From Clostridioides difficile ATCC 9689 = DSM 1296 (GTDB lineage Bacteria > Bacillota > Clostridia > Peptostreptococcales > Peptostreptococcaceae), in NCBI RefSeq assembly GCF_001077535.1, contig NZ_CP011968.1, positions 1,178,001 through 1,242,000 on the forward strand: a stretch of DNA of 64,000 nt, written 5' to 3'. This document shows positions 18,884 to 27,322 of this stretch, piece after piece. A program made the position numbers and the translations under genes. A model generated the notes under the pieces. The model searched no databases and had not been told where the DNA came from. It was given only the letters and a program-made list of their open reading frames with translations. The stretch's first letter is position 1; each line of letters starts with the position of its first letter.

Positions 18884-19786
18884 TTGTTTAAAAAAGAGAA
18901 TCAAAGATATAATCTTATATCGTATACAAATGAAGAAGAAATGACTTTAAAAGAAGTTTTATTGGACAAGCTAAATTTCTCAGTTAGGTCATTATCAAAA
19001 ATGAAGAGGGAAAAGAGTGTTTTAGTAAATGGAGTATATAAAAAACCAAGTTTAAAGGTGTATAGTGGTGATTTAATAGAAGTAAAAATAGACGAGGAAA
19101 AAGCAAATTTTGAACCTCAAGATTTAAATTTACAGATAATTTATGATGATTTTGATATAATTATGGTGAATAAACCTCCGTTTATGGTAGTTCACCCAAC
19201 AAAAAGCCACTATGATAAAACAATAGCAAATGGTATTAGTTACTATATAGATAATCAAAAAGAAAATGTAAAAATAAGATTTGTAAATAGGTTAGATATG
19301 AATACTTCAGGGTTAGTTATAGTAGCAAAAAATGCTTATGCACATCATACTTTGTCTACAGCAATGAGTGAAAATAAAGTTGAAAAAAAGTATATAACAG
19401 TAGTTGATGGAATTATAAAAGAAAATGAGGGAACTATAGATGAGCCAATTTATAGACCTACAGAAGATTCAATAAAGAGGATAATAGATGAAAGAGGACA
19501 GTCATCTGTTACTCACTATAAAGTAATAGAAAGACTAGAAAATGCAACTGTATTAGAAGTAAGCTTAGAAACTGGTAGAACACATCAAATAAGAGTACAT
19601 ATGGCTCATATAGGTCATGGAATAATAGGTGATGAGTTGTATGGTTATGTAGATGAAGAGCTAATAAATAGGCAAGCACTTCATGCATATAAGTTAGAGT
19701 TTGAACAACCAAGAACAAAAGAAAAATTGAAATTTAAAGCAGATATACCAGAGGATATGAAAGAGTTAATATCGAAATTAAGATAA
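18884..19786 (+). CDS. RluA-family pseudouridine synthase
   Basis: 300 residues with a TTG start. The N-terminal S4-like RNA-binding segment covers about residues 20-75. The catalytic domain carries NRLDMNTSGLVIVAKN, whose Asp is the nucleophile, and the RTHQIRVHMAHIGHGIIGDELYG signature. It isomerises uridine to pseudouridine in rRNA or tRNA (RluD/YlyB-like); the exact target cannot be assigned. Immediately followed by the nucleoid-associated protein gene. Confidence 0.9.
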   Translation: MFKKENQRYNLISYTNEEEMTLKEVLLDKLNFSVRSLSKMKREKSVLVNGVYKKPSLKVYSGDLIEVKIDEEKANFEPQDLNLQIIYDDFDIIMVNKPPFMVVHPTKSHYDKTIANGISYYIDNQKENVKIRFVNRLDMNTSGLVIVAKNAYAHHTLSTAMSENKVEKKYITVVDGIIKENEGTIDEPIYRPTEDSIKRIIDERGQSSVTHYKVIERLENATVLEVSLETGRTHQIRVHMAHIGHGIIGDELYGYVDEELINRQALHAYKLEFEQPRTKEKLKFKADIPEDMKELISKLR

Positions 19787-19799
19787 TGGGGTGATATAT

Positions 19800-20804
19800 A
19801 TGATAATACATAAATTTATAATACATGTTTTGGACAAAAATAGTGATGTTCCAATATTAAATGACTTTGAAGGCAAAGTTAATCAAGAAGTGGATGGTTT
19901 TTTCCAGAAAGCTATAAAAAGAATTGCAAAAGATGAGGATTTAAGAAAAGGTGTTTTTAAAGATTATAATGACAATTTAATTAAAAACTGTTGTGAACAA
20001 ATAATATATGATGAAAGTACTTTTTTGAAAAATTCTAAAGAAATTGCATCTTACTTGTTTGATGTTATGAAAATTAATGCTGCACTAGAATCTTGTGATT
20101 TGGCAATTTGCTTATATACTATTAAAGATGAAAAGAGTGTAGCAATACTGAAATTAGATTATAAAAAGTTGTACACTCATTCAATTGAATTTGTGGATGA
20201 TAAATTTAATATTCAAATGGTTTCAAATGAAATTGGTATCCCAGAGACTTTAAGACAAAAGCAAGGAGCTTTGATTAGTCTAAGTGGTATAAATGATGAG
20301 TTTCATCTAAGGCTTTTAGATAAGGATGCTGAAAAAGAAGGGTCAGAATCTAAGTTTGTAACAGAATTTTTAAATGCTAAAAAAATAGATGATGATAAGT
20401 ACAAGACCAAGGTATTTAAAAATACAGCTGAAAATTGGATAACCAATGCTCTTAGTAATGATATAAAGCAAGCTGAAGATGTAAGAAGTATATTAAATTA
20501 TACACTGAAGGAAAAACATGAAGTTGATATAAATGACTTTGTTGATAATTCAATTAAAGATGATGAGTTAAAGGATAGCTTTAAAGAGCATATGGAAGAA
20601 AAAGGTCTTGATGAAAGTTTTAGTATAGATAAAAAATGGGTTGAGAAAAAGCTTAAAAAAAGAAGTATAAAAACGGATAATGGTTTTGACATAAAAGGGA
20701 ATCTAACTGATTTTGAAGACCCAATGAAGTATACTGTAAAACAAAATCAAGATGGAACTATAGATATAATAATAAAGAATGTTACATTTTATGAAGAAAA
20801 GTAA
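19800..20804 (+). CDS. Nucleoid-associated protein, NdpA/NA37 family
   Basis: About 334 residues. The ATG at 19800 is preferred because GGGGTGA lies just upstream; a GTG at 19791 overlaps that site. The N-terminus IHKFIIHVLDKNSDVPILND and the central FVTEFLNAKKIDD resemble NA37 (PF04245), a nucleoid-associated family whose role in Firmicutes is poorly defined. No membrane segment. It lies 13 bp after the pseudouridine synthase gene, so the two are probably co-transcribed. Confidence 0.75.
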   Translation: MIIHKFIIHVLDKNSDVPILNDFEGKVNQEVDGFFQKAIKRIAKDEDLRKGVFKDYNDNLIKNCCEQIIYDESTFLKNSKEIASYLFDVMKINAALESCDLAICLYTIKDEKSVAILKLDYKKLYTHSIEFVDDKFNIQMVSNEIGIPETLRQKQGALISLSGINDEFHLRLLDKDAEKEGSESKFVTEFLNAKKIDDDKYKTKVFKNTAENWITNALSNDIKQAEDVRSILNYTLKEKHEVDINDFVDNSIKDDELKDSFKEHMEEKGLDESFSIDKKWVEKKLKKRSIKTDNGFDIKGNLTDFEDPMKYTVKQNQDGTIDIIIKNVTFYEEK

Positions 20805-20871
20805 TTTATATACTTAGTATATAAATTAAATATAAGAGCGTGTATTTTATATATTGTAAATAAATGTAATC

Positions 20872-20935
20872 TAGTCTGTGCGAACTCTAATATAATTTAT
20901 TATGTAGAAGTTTACACAGACTATTTATATTTGTA
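20872..20935. terminator. Bidirectional terminator between convergent genes
   Basis: TAGTCTGTG (20872-20880) pairs with CACAGACTA (20915-20923), with an inner AACT/AGTT pair. It lies between the convergent NA37-like gene and acpP. Confidence 0.6.
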
Positions 20936-20947
20936 GACAAAACGATA

Positions 20948-21175
20948 CTATTTGTTTTCTTCGATATATTTACATATATCACCAATACATTTAAAGTTCT
21001 CAGCTTCCTCGTCTGGTATTTCTATTCCAAATTCATCTTCAAGGGCCATTATAATTTCAACAGCATCTAATGAATCAGCTTCTAAGTCGTCCATTAAAGA
21101 TGCTTCCATAGTTATCTCATCTAAATTGTCTACCCCTAATTGTTCTGCTATTATTTCTTTTATTTTCTCAAACAT
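20948..21175 (-). CDS. acpP: Acyl carrier protein
   Basis: 75 residues, minus strand, acidic. The 4'-phosphopantetheine attachment Ser lies in the invariant DSLDAVEI motif, preceded by MDDLEA. It carries acyl chains in type II fatty acid synthesis. It is an isolated gene here, not inside a fab cluster; whether other ACPs exist in the genome cannot be judged. The ribosome site AGGAGGC precedes the ATG. Confidence 0.95.
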   Translation of the reverse strand: MFEKIKEIIAEQLGVDNLDEITMEASLMDDLEADSLDAVEIIMALEDEFGIEIPDEEAENFKCIGDICKYIEENK

Positions 21176-21346
21176 TTTAAGCCTCCTAAAGCAGTTTTAA
21201 TTAATTTTAATGTTAGTTTAATATAATATCAAGAATTTTTCAATATGGAATCTATAAAAAATAATAAAATTTTATAAATGTAGTAATAAAGTATTATTTG
21301 ATGAATAAACTTTATTGATAACAAATATAACTTAGGAGGAAATGCT

Positions 21347-21772
21347 ATGAAATATGTAGGACTATTACTAACTTCAGTAGGAATGTTTTTACTTATAGCA
21401 GTAAATTTTTATTATAATTCAATAACTTTAGATATGCAACGTATAGAGGATTATGTAATGGAGACCAATTTAATCCTTGAAGATGTAGCTGAAAAGGAGA
21501 GTTATGTATCTAATGAAAAAGAAGACTACATATCAAGGTTAATGCATGTAAAGAAAGGAATAGAAAATTCAAAAACATCCTTCTTGATAGAAAGATATAA
21601 GGAGTACAAAATAAAATCAATAGAAAGTTTAATCTATACTATATCAGAGGAGAAAAAAGATTATCTGGATGAAGTTGATAGATACAATAAACTTGGTGAA
21701 AAAGAAATAAATAAACTAATCAATAAAAACTTTTTAGAAGTAACTTATCTGTCTATTACTACATATATTTAA
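21347..21772 (+). CDS. Small membrane-anchored protein of unknown function
   Basis: 141 residues after a TAGGAGGAAA ribosome site. One N-terminal transmembrane segment (residues about 4-25) is followed by a charged helical domain rich in Glu, Lys and Tyr that probably forms a coiled coil. I do not recognise the family. It precedes three small Cys-rich genes and lies at the edge of a spore-surface gene region, so a sporulation role is possible but not shown. Confidence 0.6.
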   Translation: MKYVGLLLTSVGMFLLIAVNFYYNSITLDMQRIEDYVMETNLILEDVAEKESYVSNEKEDYISRLMHVKKGIENSKTSFLIERYKEYKIKSIESLIYTISEEKKDYLDEVDRYNKLGEKEINKLINKNFLEVTYLSITTYI

Positions 21773-21819
21773 TTAAAGAGACAAAACTTAGTCTCTTAAT
21801 GATTCAAGGAGGATTAGTT

Positions 21820-22026
21820 ATGACAAAATTAGAAGACAATATGGAACGTTTCTTTGGAGGATGCGAAGGATTTTTTGGGAATAAAATGTTGATAATAATA
21901 GTTATAGTATTCTTACTATTATGCACAGACATTTTAGAAGACTTATTATGCGATGACAATATATGGATATGGGTTATATTAATAGTATTGTTATTATTTA
22001 ACTTCGATGATGGTTGTTGTTGCTAA
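21820..22026 (+). CDS. Small Cys-rich hydrophobic protein, copy A
   Basis: 68 residues from the ATG at 21820, seven bases after AAGGAGGA; an upstream in-frame start lacks a ribosome site. It begins MTKLEDNMERFFGGCEGFFG, has two hydrophobic segments broken by DILEDLLCDDNIW, and ends in FDDGCCC. The layout matches the two genes downstream: an amphipathic N-terminus with Phe/Gly, two membrane segments and a Cys tail. Such proteins in C. difficile are spore-layer components expressed late in sporulation; that assignment is from memory of the locus. Confidence 0.7.
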   Translation: MTKLEDNMERFFGGCEGFFGNKMLIIIVIVFLLLCTDILEDLLCDDNIWIWVILIVLLLFNFDDGCCC

Positions 22027-22046
22027 AAAATATTGATTATTAAATA

Positions 22047-22090
22047 GGTAAAACCAGTAACTTATACAAGTTATGGTTTTACCTTTTTTA
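22047..22090 (+). terminator. Terminator after copy A
   Basis: GGTAAAACCAGTAACT pairs with its near-complement ending GGTTTTACC, followed by TTTTTT. Confidence 0.85.
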
Positions 22091-22150
22091 GTTCAAATTA
22101 AAAAATTTAAAAAAATAGTAAAAATACATTAGCAAAATGGAAACCAAATG

Positions 22151-22159
22151 CATAGTATA
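22151..22159 (+). promoter_or_regulatory. Possible sigma-K -10 element
   Basis: CATAGTATA fits the CATANNNTA -10 consensus of the mother-cell factor sigma-K and lies about 50 bases before copy B. No convincing -35 AC at normal spacing is seen. Confidence 0.3.
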
Positions 22160-22207
22160 TGTTAGGAGCGAAAAGCTCAACAAAATATCAACAGGAGGTA
22201 ACGTATA

Positions 22208-22387
22208 ATGTTAGATAGATTCTTTGGAGAAGAAGGATGTTTTGGTGGAGGAGGATGGTGGATAATAGTACTATTCTTCCTATTCTTAGCTTTTGGAGAT
22301 AGCTGGGCAGAATTTGACATAATGGCATGGATACCATTCCTAATAGTTTTATTAATACTTTGCTGCTGTGGTGGATGCTTAGAATAA
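22208..22387 (+). CDS. Small Cys-rich hydrophobic protein, copy B
   Basis: 59 residues, ATG at 22208 after AACAGGAGGTAAC. The protein starts MLDRFFGEEGCFGGGGWWII, has two hydrophobic segments around GDSWAEFDIMAW and ends LCCCGGCLE. It is a close duplicate of copy C: the first 30 residues differ at two positions. Because of its length it would be missed by a 60-residue cutoff. It is probably co-transcribed with copy C, 33 bp downstream. Confidence 0.8.
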   Translation: MLDRFFGEEGCFGGGGWWIIVLFFLFLAFGDSWAEFDIMAWIPFLIVLLILCCCGGCLE

Positions 22388-22420
22388 GAACACAGTTATT
22401 AAAAAAAGGAGGGCTTTGTT

Positions 22421-22621
22421 ATGTTAGATAGATTTTTTGGAGAAGAAGGAGGCTTTGGTGGAGGAGGATGGTGGATAATAGTACTATTCTTCCTATTCTT
22501 AGCTTTTGAAGATTGCTGGAGAGACATTGACATAATGTCATGGATACCTTTCTTAATATTATTGCTAATAACTTGTTCATGTGGTGGATTCTTTGATGGT
22601 GAAGTAGGTTGCGGCTGCTAA
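22421..22621 (+). CDS. Small Cys-rich hydrophobic protein, copy C
   Basis: 66 residues after an AAGGAGGGC ribosome site. It starts MLDRFFGEEGGFGGGGWWII and then follows copy B closely through the first membrane segment, the acidic Trp-containing turn EDCWRDIDIMSWIP and the second segment. The tail is longer, CSCGGFFDGEVGCGC. Tandem duplication of copy B is evident at both DNA and protein level. The Cys tails suggest disulfide cross-linking in a spore layer. Confidence 0.8.
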   Translation: MLDRFFGEEGGFGGGGWWIIVLFFLFLAFEDCWRDIDIMSWIPFLILLLITCSCGGFFDGEVGCGC

Positions 22622-22643
22622 TACTTAAATCATTAGAATAAAA

Positions 22644-22676
22644 AAATGCTGGTATTTTATACCAGCATTTTTTTAT
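22644..22676 (+). terminator. Terminator of the small Cys-rich gene cluster
   Basis: AATGCTGGTAT and ATACCAGCATT form an 11-bp stem with a T-only loop, followed by seven T residues. Confidence 0.92.
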
Positions 22677-22873
22677 TTTATTTTTTAATATGATTTAAAT
22701 TAAGAATGAATATTATTAAATTTGTTGAATATAGGGTATAATATAAAATATAATGTATTTAAATGTACTTGCTTTTATGGTAAAATAAAAACTTATATAA
22801 ATGTAGTTAAAATAGGAACCTTCAAAAATTTGGTTCAGTTTTAGATAAATTTAGTAAAATAAGGAGGATGAAG

Positions 22874-23890
22874 ATGAAAGGCAATATAACGATAAAAGAT
22901 GTTGCTAAACAAGCAGGAGTGTCAATATCTACTGTATCTAGAGTTATAAATGATTCAAAACCTGTAACTGATGAAGTCAAACAAAAAGTTTTAGAGGTTA
23001 TAAAAGAGACTGGATATATACCAAATCCACTTGCTAGAAGCTTAGTAACAAAGAAGAGTCAATTAATAGGGGTAATAGTTCCAGAAGTTTCAGATTCTTT
23101 TGTTAATGAGGTGTTAAATGGGATAGAAGAGGTTGCTAAAATGTATGACTATGATATTCTTTTAGCGAATACATACTCTGATAAGGAACAAGAACTTAAG
23201 AGTATAAATCTATTGAGAGCAAAACAAGTGGAAGGTATAGTTATGATTTCATGGATAGTTGAACAAGAACATATCAACTATATACAAAATTGTGGAATAC
23301 CAGCGACATATATAAGTAAAACTGCTAGAAATTATGATATATATACAGTAAGTACTAGCAACGAAGAAGCTACTTTTGATATGACAGAGCATCTTATAAA
23401 GAAAGGTCATGAAAAGATAGCTTTTATAATGACGAGTAAAGATGATACTGTTTTAGAAATGGAAAGACTTGCTGGTTATGAGAAAGCACTTTCAAATAAC
23501 AATATAGAATTAGACAAGAGTTTGATTAAGTATGGTGGAACTGATTATGAGAGTGGATACAATAGTATGAAAGAACTATTAGATGATGGAATAATACCTC
23601 ATGCGGCTTTTGTAACAGGTGATGAGGCTGCCATAGGTGCTATAAATGCTATATGTGATGCTGGATATAAGGTTCCAGAAGACATATCTGTTGCAGGATT
23701 TAATGATGTTAAGATAGCTAGAATGTATAGACCTAAACTTACTACAGTATATCAACCTCTATACGATATGGGAGCAGTAGCAATAAGAATGGTTATAAAA
23801 TTAATAAATAAGGAATTAATTGAAAATAAGAAAATAGAATTACCTTATAGAATTGTTGATAGAGAAAGTGTCACAGAAAGAAAAAAATAA
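22874..23890 (+). CDS. LacI-family transcriptional regulator
   Basis: About 338 residues from the ATG at 22874, six bases after AGGAGG; the ATG at 22868 directly abuts that site. The N-terminal helix-turn-helix is TIKDVAKQAGVSISTVSRVIND, followed by the hinge helix NPLARSLVTK and a periplasmic-binding-type effector domain of normal length. The ligand is unknown. No sugar genes adjoin it, so it is either a global (CcpA-like) or a distant regulator. CcpA itself would be similar in layout; I cannot decide from sequence alone. Confidence 0.88.
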   Translation: MKGNITIKDVAKQAGVSISTVSRVINDSKPVTDEVKQKVLEVIKETGYIPNPLARSLVTKKSQLIGVIVPEVSDSFVNEVLNGIEEVAKMYDYDILLANTYSDKEQELKSINLLRAKQVEGIVMISWIVEQEHINYIQNCGIPATYISKTARNYDIYTVSTSNEEATFDMTEHLIKKGHEKIAFIMTSKDDTVLEMERLAGYEKALSNNNIELDKSLIKYGGTDYESGYNSMKELLDDGIIPHAAFVTGDEAAIGAINAICDAGYKVPEDISVAGFNDVKIARMYRPKLTTVYQPLYDMGAVAIRMVIKLINKELIENKKIELPYRIVDRESVTERKK

Positions 23891-23915
23891 AACTATTAAA
23901 GTCAATCAGGTAGTG

Positions 23916-23949
23916 CCTAAGGCACTACCTGATTTTTTATGTCAATAAT
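23916..23949 (+). terminator. Terminator after the LacI-type gene
   Basis: CAGGTAGTGCC pairs with GGCACTACCTG around a 3-nt loop, followed by a T run. Confidence 0.93.
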
Positions 23950-24012
23950 ATCAAATTTAATAATAGATTAACTAAAAATAATTATCTAATTACTTAAATA
24001 GTTTATTTTTAT

Positions 24013-24411
24013 CTATTCATGAGGGTTAGACTTTTTAGTTTTCTTAAATAAACTTTTAGATTTTTTTTGTTGACTACCTGGTGTATTTTTTGGCGCAGGT
24101 GAATTTGACTTACCTTTAGTAGGTTTAGCCTTCTTAGTTTTAGCTGGTTTAGTATCTCTTTGGTTTTCTGCGTCTGAGATTTTTTCCATTATATTATCCA
24201 GTTTTTTGCGTTGATTTTCATCTAAAAATGCTTTGAATTTTGATACTACTTCATCTCTGCCATCTAGGTTCTTACCTATTTTTATAAGTTCCTCCATAAG
24301 TTCATTTTCTGATTTTCCTTTGTAACTATCAGCCATCTTTTCTATTTTATCCTTGTCAATATTTTTTTGTTTAGCCATTTTTTCTAATGACTCTGTATCT
24401 AATTTTTTCAT
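24013..24411 (-). CDS. cotL: CotL, lysine-rich spore coat morphogenetic protein
   Basis: 132 residues, minus strand, from the ATG at 24411 preceded by GAAAGGGG; a much longer frame extends upstream but that part is AT-rich noise with no ribosome site. The protein is very Lys-rich: a helical N-terminal half (MKKLDTESLEKMAKQKN) and a C-terminal half with KPAKTKKAKPTKGK-type low complexity. Position next to cdeC and composition match CotL, a small lysine-rich protein needed for coat and exosporium assembly in C. difficile. It is divergent from the acidic protein gene. Confidence 0.85.
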   Translation of the reverse strand: MKKLDTESLEKMAKQKNIDKDKIEKMADSYKGKSENELMEELIKIGKNLDGRDEVVSKFKAFLDENQRKKLDNIMEKISDAENQRDTKPAKTKKAKPTKGKSNSPAPKNTPGSQQKKSKSLFKKTKKSNPHE

Positions 24412-24622
24412 AAAAAAACCCCTTTCTATAAATATATATTGAATTATATTCATACTATTTATATATAGAAATAATATTGAAGTGGTGAATTGTGAGTGAT
24501 ATATAATATAAATAAAAATTCTTATAGATAATATATATGCACTGAGCTTTAAAAATGGAACATTAAAATATGAAAAACATACTTTAATATAGGGCAATTA
24601 TATAATATAAGGGGGAATTGTC

Positions 24623-25528
24623 TTGAATAACTTACTATTTTTGATTGGAGTGATTGCATTGAGTAATGGTAATATCTCTATATTTGATGATAAAAATAAA
24701 TCAAAAGGAAATAATAGAGTTAGAAAAAACAAAAAAAATGCAAATGATAAACTTTCACAGTCTACACATGGCAATTTAAGGTTTGATGCAAATGATATAA
24801 AAAGAGGTTTAAGGCTCATGGATTTAAGTGAAGAAGATTTAGAAATGGGAATGGAAATAATAACAAGAACTAAAAAATACATGTCAAGAGATGAAAGAAA
24901 AATACTAATAAAAATAGAAAGTGTTTTAGATTTAGTTAGAGGAATAAAAAAATTAAATAATATAGATATGGTAGATACAGAAGATGAAACGGATTTTTTC
25001 AGAAAAATGGATAGTGATGATAAAAAGAATATGATGATAAAGGAAATTATAGATGTATTCCCAGAAAAAAGAAAAAATTCAGTTGAAAAAGCTATAGGAA
25101 TGAAAAAGAAGATAGATTTATTTGCAGAATTATTTTTACCAGATGACTTTGGTGAAGGTGGATTTAGTTTGAGCTCTTTGGCAAATATAAACAATCTTGG
25201 TAGTATGAATAATCTCAAATTGTTAGGAAGTCTTTTAAGAGGTGATGATAGTAATAATGATGATGAAGACAATAATGATGAGTTAAATTATGAAGACGAA
25301 GAATTAGATTGTGAAGACAAAGAATTGGATGATGATGAGTTAACAGATGAAGGTGAAATGGAGGATAATGAAGATGAATTAGTAGAAGATAAGAACACAG
25401 GCTATGAAAATATAGAAAATGATGAAGATATAGTATACGATGAGGAACTATACAACATTAATGAGCAAGAATCCGAATACAATTATAATGAAAAAAATAC
25501 TAAAACTAGAGCTAAGAAAAAACGATAA
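24623..25528 (+). CDS. Acidic low-complexity protein, probably spore-associated
   Basis: 301 residues with a TTG start after GGGGGAA. A basic N-terminal third (KNKSKGNNRVRKNKKNAN) leads to a helical region (residues 55-200), then an extremely acidic C-terminal tail (about 215-290) with many DDED/EDEE runs and a final basic KTRAKKKR. I do not recognise a domain; the central helical part (GLRLMDLSEEDLEMGMEI) may be structured. It is divergent from cotL over about 210 bp, so the pair may share sporulation control. A charge-complementary partnership with lysine-rich CotL is a guess. Confidence 0.65.
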   Translation: MNNLLFLIGVIALSNGNISIFDDKNKSKGNNRVRKNKKNANDKLSQSTHGNLRFDANDIKRGLRLMDLSEEDLEMGMEIITRTKKYMSRDERKILIKIESVLDLVRGIKKLNNIDMVDTEDETDFFRKMDSDDKKNMMIKEIIDVFPEKRKNSVEKAIGMKKKIDLFAELFLPDDFGEGGFSLSSLANINNLGSMNNLKLLGSLLRGDDSNNDDEDNNDELNYEDEELDCEDKELDDDELTDEGEMEDNEDELVEDKNTGYENIENDEDIVYDEELYNINEQESEYNYNEKNTKTRAKKKR

Positions 25529-25605
25529 TTAACTAAATACATAAAGAAAAAAGGAAGAAAAAGTAATGATAGAATAAGATTATCTCAATTACTATATAAA
25601 ACCAC

Positions 25606-25634
25606 TTTAAAAAATTCAAAATTTATTATATAAT
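25606..25634 (+). promoter_or_regulatory. Promoter of the 6S-like RNA
   Basis: TTTAAA (25606-25611), a 17-bp spacer, then TATAAT (25629-25634), predicting a start near 25641, just before the closing stem of the RNA. Confidence 0.55.
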
Positions 25635-25640
25635 AATAAT

Positions 25641-25822
25641 ATGAAATCCTGAAACATACGATAAGGCTTTTTTAAATTCAACCTACAAATGAAATACGGG
25701 AGACCGTGTCTGGTAAATTATAACATGCCTAGTTAGTTTGGACGTTAAAGGTTACTGGCAAGTCACCCACCTGGGAGTGCCTAGGGTGTGAATTTACTTA
25801 GCCACCGGTGTTTCGGGACAAA
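25641..25822 (+). ncRNA. ssrS: 6S RNA (RNA polymerase regulator), by structure
   Basis: About 180 nt. The ends form a closing stem: TCCTGAAACA (25647-25656) with TGTTTCGGGA (25809-25818). Further in, GGCT pairs with AGCC and TAAATTCA with TGAATTTA, leaving a large central bubble that contains a small ACGG/CCGT hairpin, then an irregular terminal stem. This rod with a central bubble, the length and the GGTGTTTCGGGA 3' end match 6S RNA, which mimics an open promoter and sequesters sigma-A RNA polymerase. A promoter precedes it and a terminator follows. I could not run a covariance model. Confidence 0.72.
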
Positions 25823-25825
25823 AAA

Positions 25826-25858
25826 AGTGCTACTATTTCAAATAGTAGTACTTTTTTT
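25826..25858 (+). terminator. Terminator of the 6S-like RNA
   Basis: AGTGCTACTATTT and AAATAGTAGTACT form a 13-nt stem (one G-U pair) with a one-base loop, followed by seven T residues. Confidence 0.92.
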
Positions 25859-25917
25859 ATTAATATGCATTTTTCTACTAAATACGCCTAATTATTGATA
25901 AATTCAAAAAGCAAGTA

Positions 25918-25946
25918 ACAATTAAGATTATAAAAGCATAGTATTA
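25918..25946 (+). promoter_or_regulatory. Possible sigma-K promoter of cdeC
   Basis: AC at 25918-25919, a 17-bp spacer, then CATAGTATTA at 25937-25946, resembling the CATANNNTA element. cdeC is known to be expressed in the mother cell late in sporulation. The match is imperfect. Confidence 0.4.
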
Positions 25947-26005
25947 ATTAGGCTTCAAAAAGCCAAAGACTTAATAAGAATCGCTTACAGGGAGGGCAAT
26001 GAAAA

Positions 26006-27223
26006 ATGCAAGATTATAAAAAAAATAAAAGAAGAATGATGAATCAGCCAATGTCTACAATGAATGAAGAAGAAGTGTATACAGATGAAATAAATTCAGA
26101 AGACATGAGAGGTTTTAAAAAATCACACCATCATAATGGATGTAATACTGATAATAAGTGTGAGTGCCATGATGATTGCAATCCATGCAACCCATGTAAT
26201 CCATGTAAACCTAACCCATGCAATCCATGCAAACCTAATCCATGTGATGACAATTGTGGATGCCATGACAATTGTAAATGTGATTGTGAACCATGTGAAA
26301 TGGATTCAGATGAATGTTTTGAAAACAAATGTGGACCAGAATGCTGTAATCCTATATCTCCAAGAAACTTCTCTGTATCAAATGCAGTGCCATTTGCAAT
26401 AGAGGCTAATAGAATATTTGATACTATGCAATTCCAAACATTTACAGATGCAACAGGACCAAATGGAGAGCCATTAACTTTTGAAACAGAAGTAGTAGAA
26501 GTATTTGGTTCAGTTCCAAGTGCAGGTCAAGCAAGTGTAACTATAGAAAAAATATGCTTAAGTAATGATGGAATCGTTATAGACACAGGAATGACAACTT
26601 TAGAAGATTTCGATTTAGACCCATTAGGAGATATAGTAGGAAGAAACTGTGAAACAACTTTTGAATTTGCAGTTTGTGGAGAAAGAAACTCTGAGTGCTG
26701 TAGACAAGGAAAAGGCAAATCAGTAGCTTATAAACAAAGAGGATTAACTGTAGCAGTTCGTAATTTAGTACTAGAGCTAAGAGGTAGATGTGGATGTACA
26801 GAGTTCGTTGCATTAGCTTTCCCAGCAGTTAGAGCAGGAGGTGGATGTAAGAGAAGAGTTGATTATGTAGAATTTACTTTTAACACACTTTCAGCACCAA
26901 TATGCTTGCCAGCTGACGGAAGAGCTGTTACTTTAAGACAAGAATATCAAACTAACTTAACTGTAGATTGTATAGGAAAATCTATATTAAAATTAGAATG
27001 CAACGAATGTTGTGAACCTTTCTATGAATTAATTATACCAAATGATATAGATTTAGTACTTTGCTTACAAGAAACAGTTAGCACATTAATAAGTGAACAA
27101 ATAGTAGTTTTAGCATCACCAAATCCAATCCAACCAAGACTTGTTGATACTTTCTCTAAAGTATGTGATTTTTCGCAATGTGGACCTAATCATGGAAGTG
27201 GAAAGCCAAGTTGCCACAGATAG
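26006..27223 (+). CDS. cdeC: CdeC, cysteine-rich exosporium morphogenetic protein
   Basis: 405 residues, 37 of them Cys by my count. The N-terminal region has a KKSHHHNG tract, then a CNPCNPCNPCKPNPC-type repeat (residues about 55-80) and further Cys pairs to residue 115. The rest is a beta-rich domain with scattered CC and CGC pairs. This matches CdeC, the protein that links coat and exosporium of C. difficile spores. A GGGAGGGC ribosome site precedes the ATG. It is flanked by the 6S-like RNA upstream and a bidirectional terminator downstream. Confidence 0.95.
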   Translation: MQDYKKNKRRMMNQPMSTMNEEEVYTDEINSEDMRGFKKSHHHNGCNTDNKCECHDDCNPCNPCNPCKPNPCNPCKPNPCDDNCGCHDNCKCDCEPCEMDSDECFENKCGPECCNPISPRNFSVSNAVPFAIEANRIFDTMQFQTFTDATGPNGEPLTFETEVVEVFGSVPSAGQASVTIEKICLSNDGIVIDTGMTTLEDFDLDPLGDIVGRNCETTFEFAVCGERNSECCRQGKGKSVAYKQRGLTVAVRNLVLELRGRCGCTEFVALAFPAVRAGGGCKRRVDYVEFTFNTLSAPICLPADGRAVTLRQEYQTNLTVDCIGKSILKLECNECCEPFYELIIPNDIDLVLCLQETVSTLISEQIVVLASPNPIQPRLVDTFSKVCDFSQCGPNHGSGKPSCHR

Positions 27224-27271
27224 ATAGGTAGATATATAGACAGTTTAAATTATAAATAAAAATCATCTAAG

Positions 27272-27318
27272 GAAGGCTACCAAAGTGTATAATTTACATT
27301 GGTAGCCTTCACGTTTTT
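27272..27318. terminator. Bidirectional terminator between cdeC and the flippase gene
   Basis: GAAGGCTACCAA (27272-27283) pairs with TTGGTAGCCTTC (27299-27310); T-rich flanks lie on the plus strand and A-rich ones on the other side. Genes converge here. Confidence 0.82.
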
Positions 27319-27322
27319 ATAA

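Noticed and set aside
24412-24597. N-terminal extension of CotL
   Set aside because: The stretch is hydrophobic AT-rich translation with no ribosome site, while the ATG at 24411 has a good one and gives the expected Lys-rich protein.
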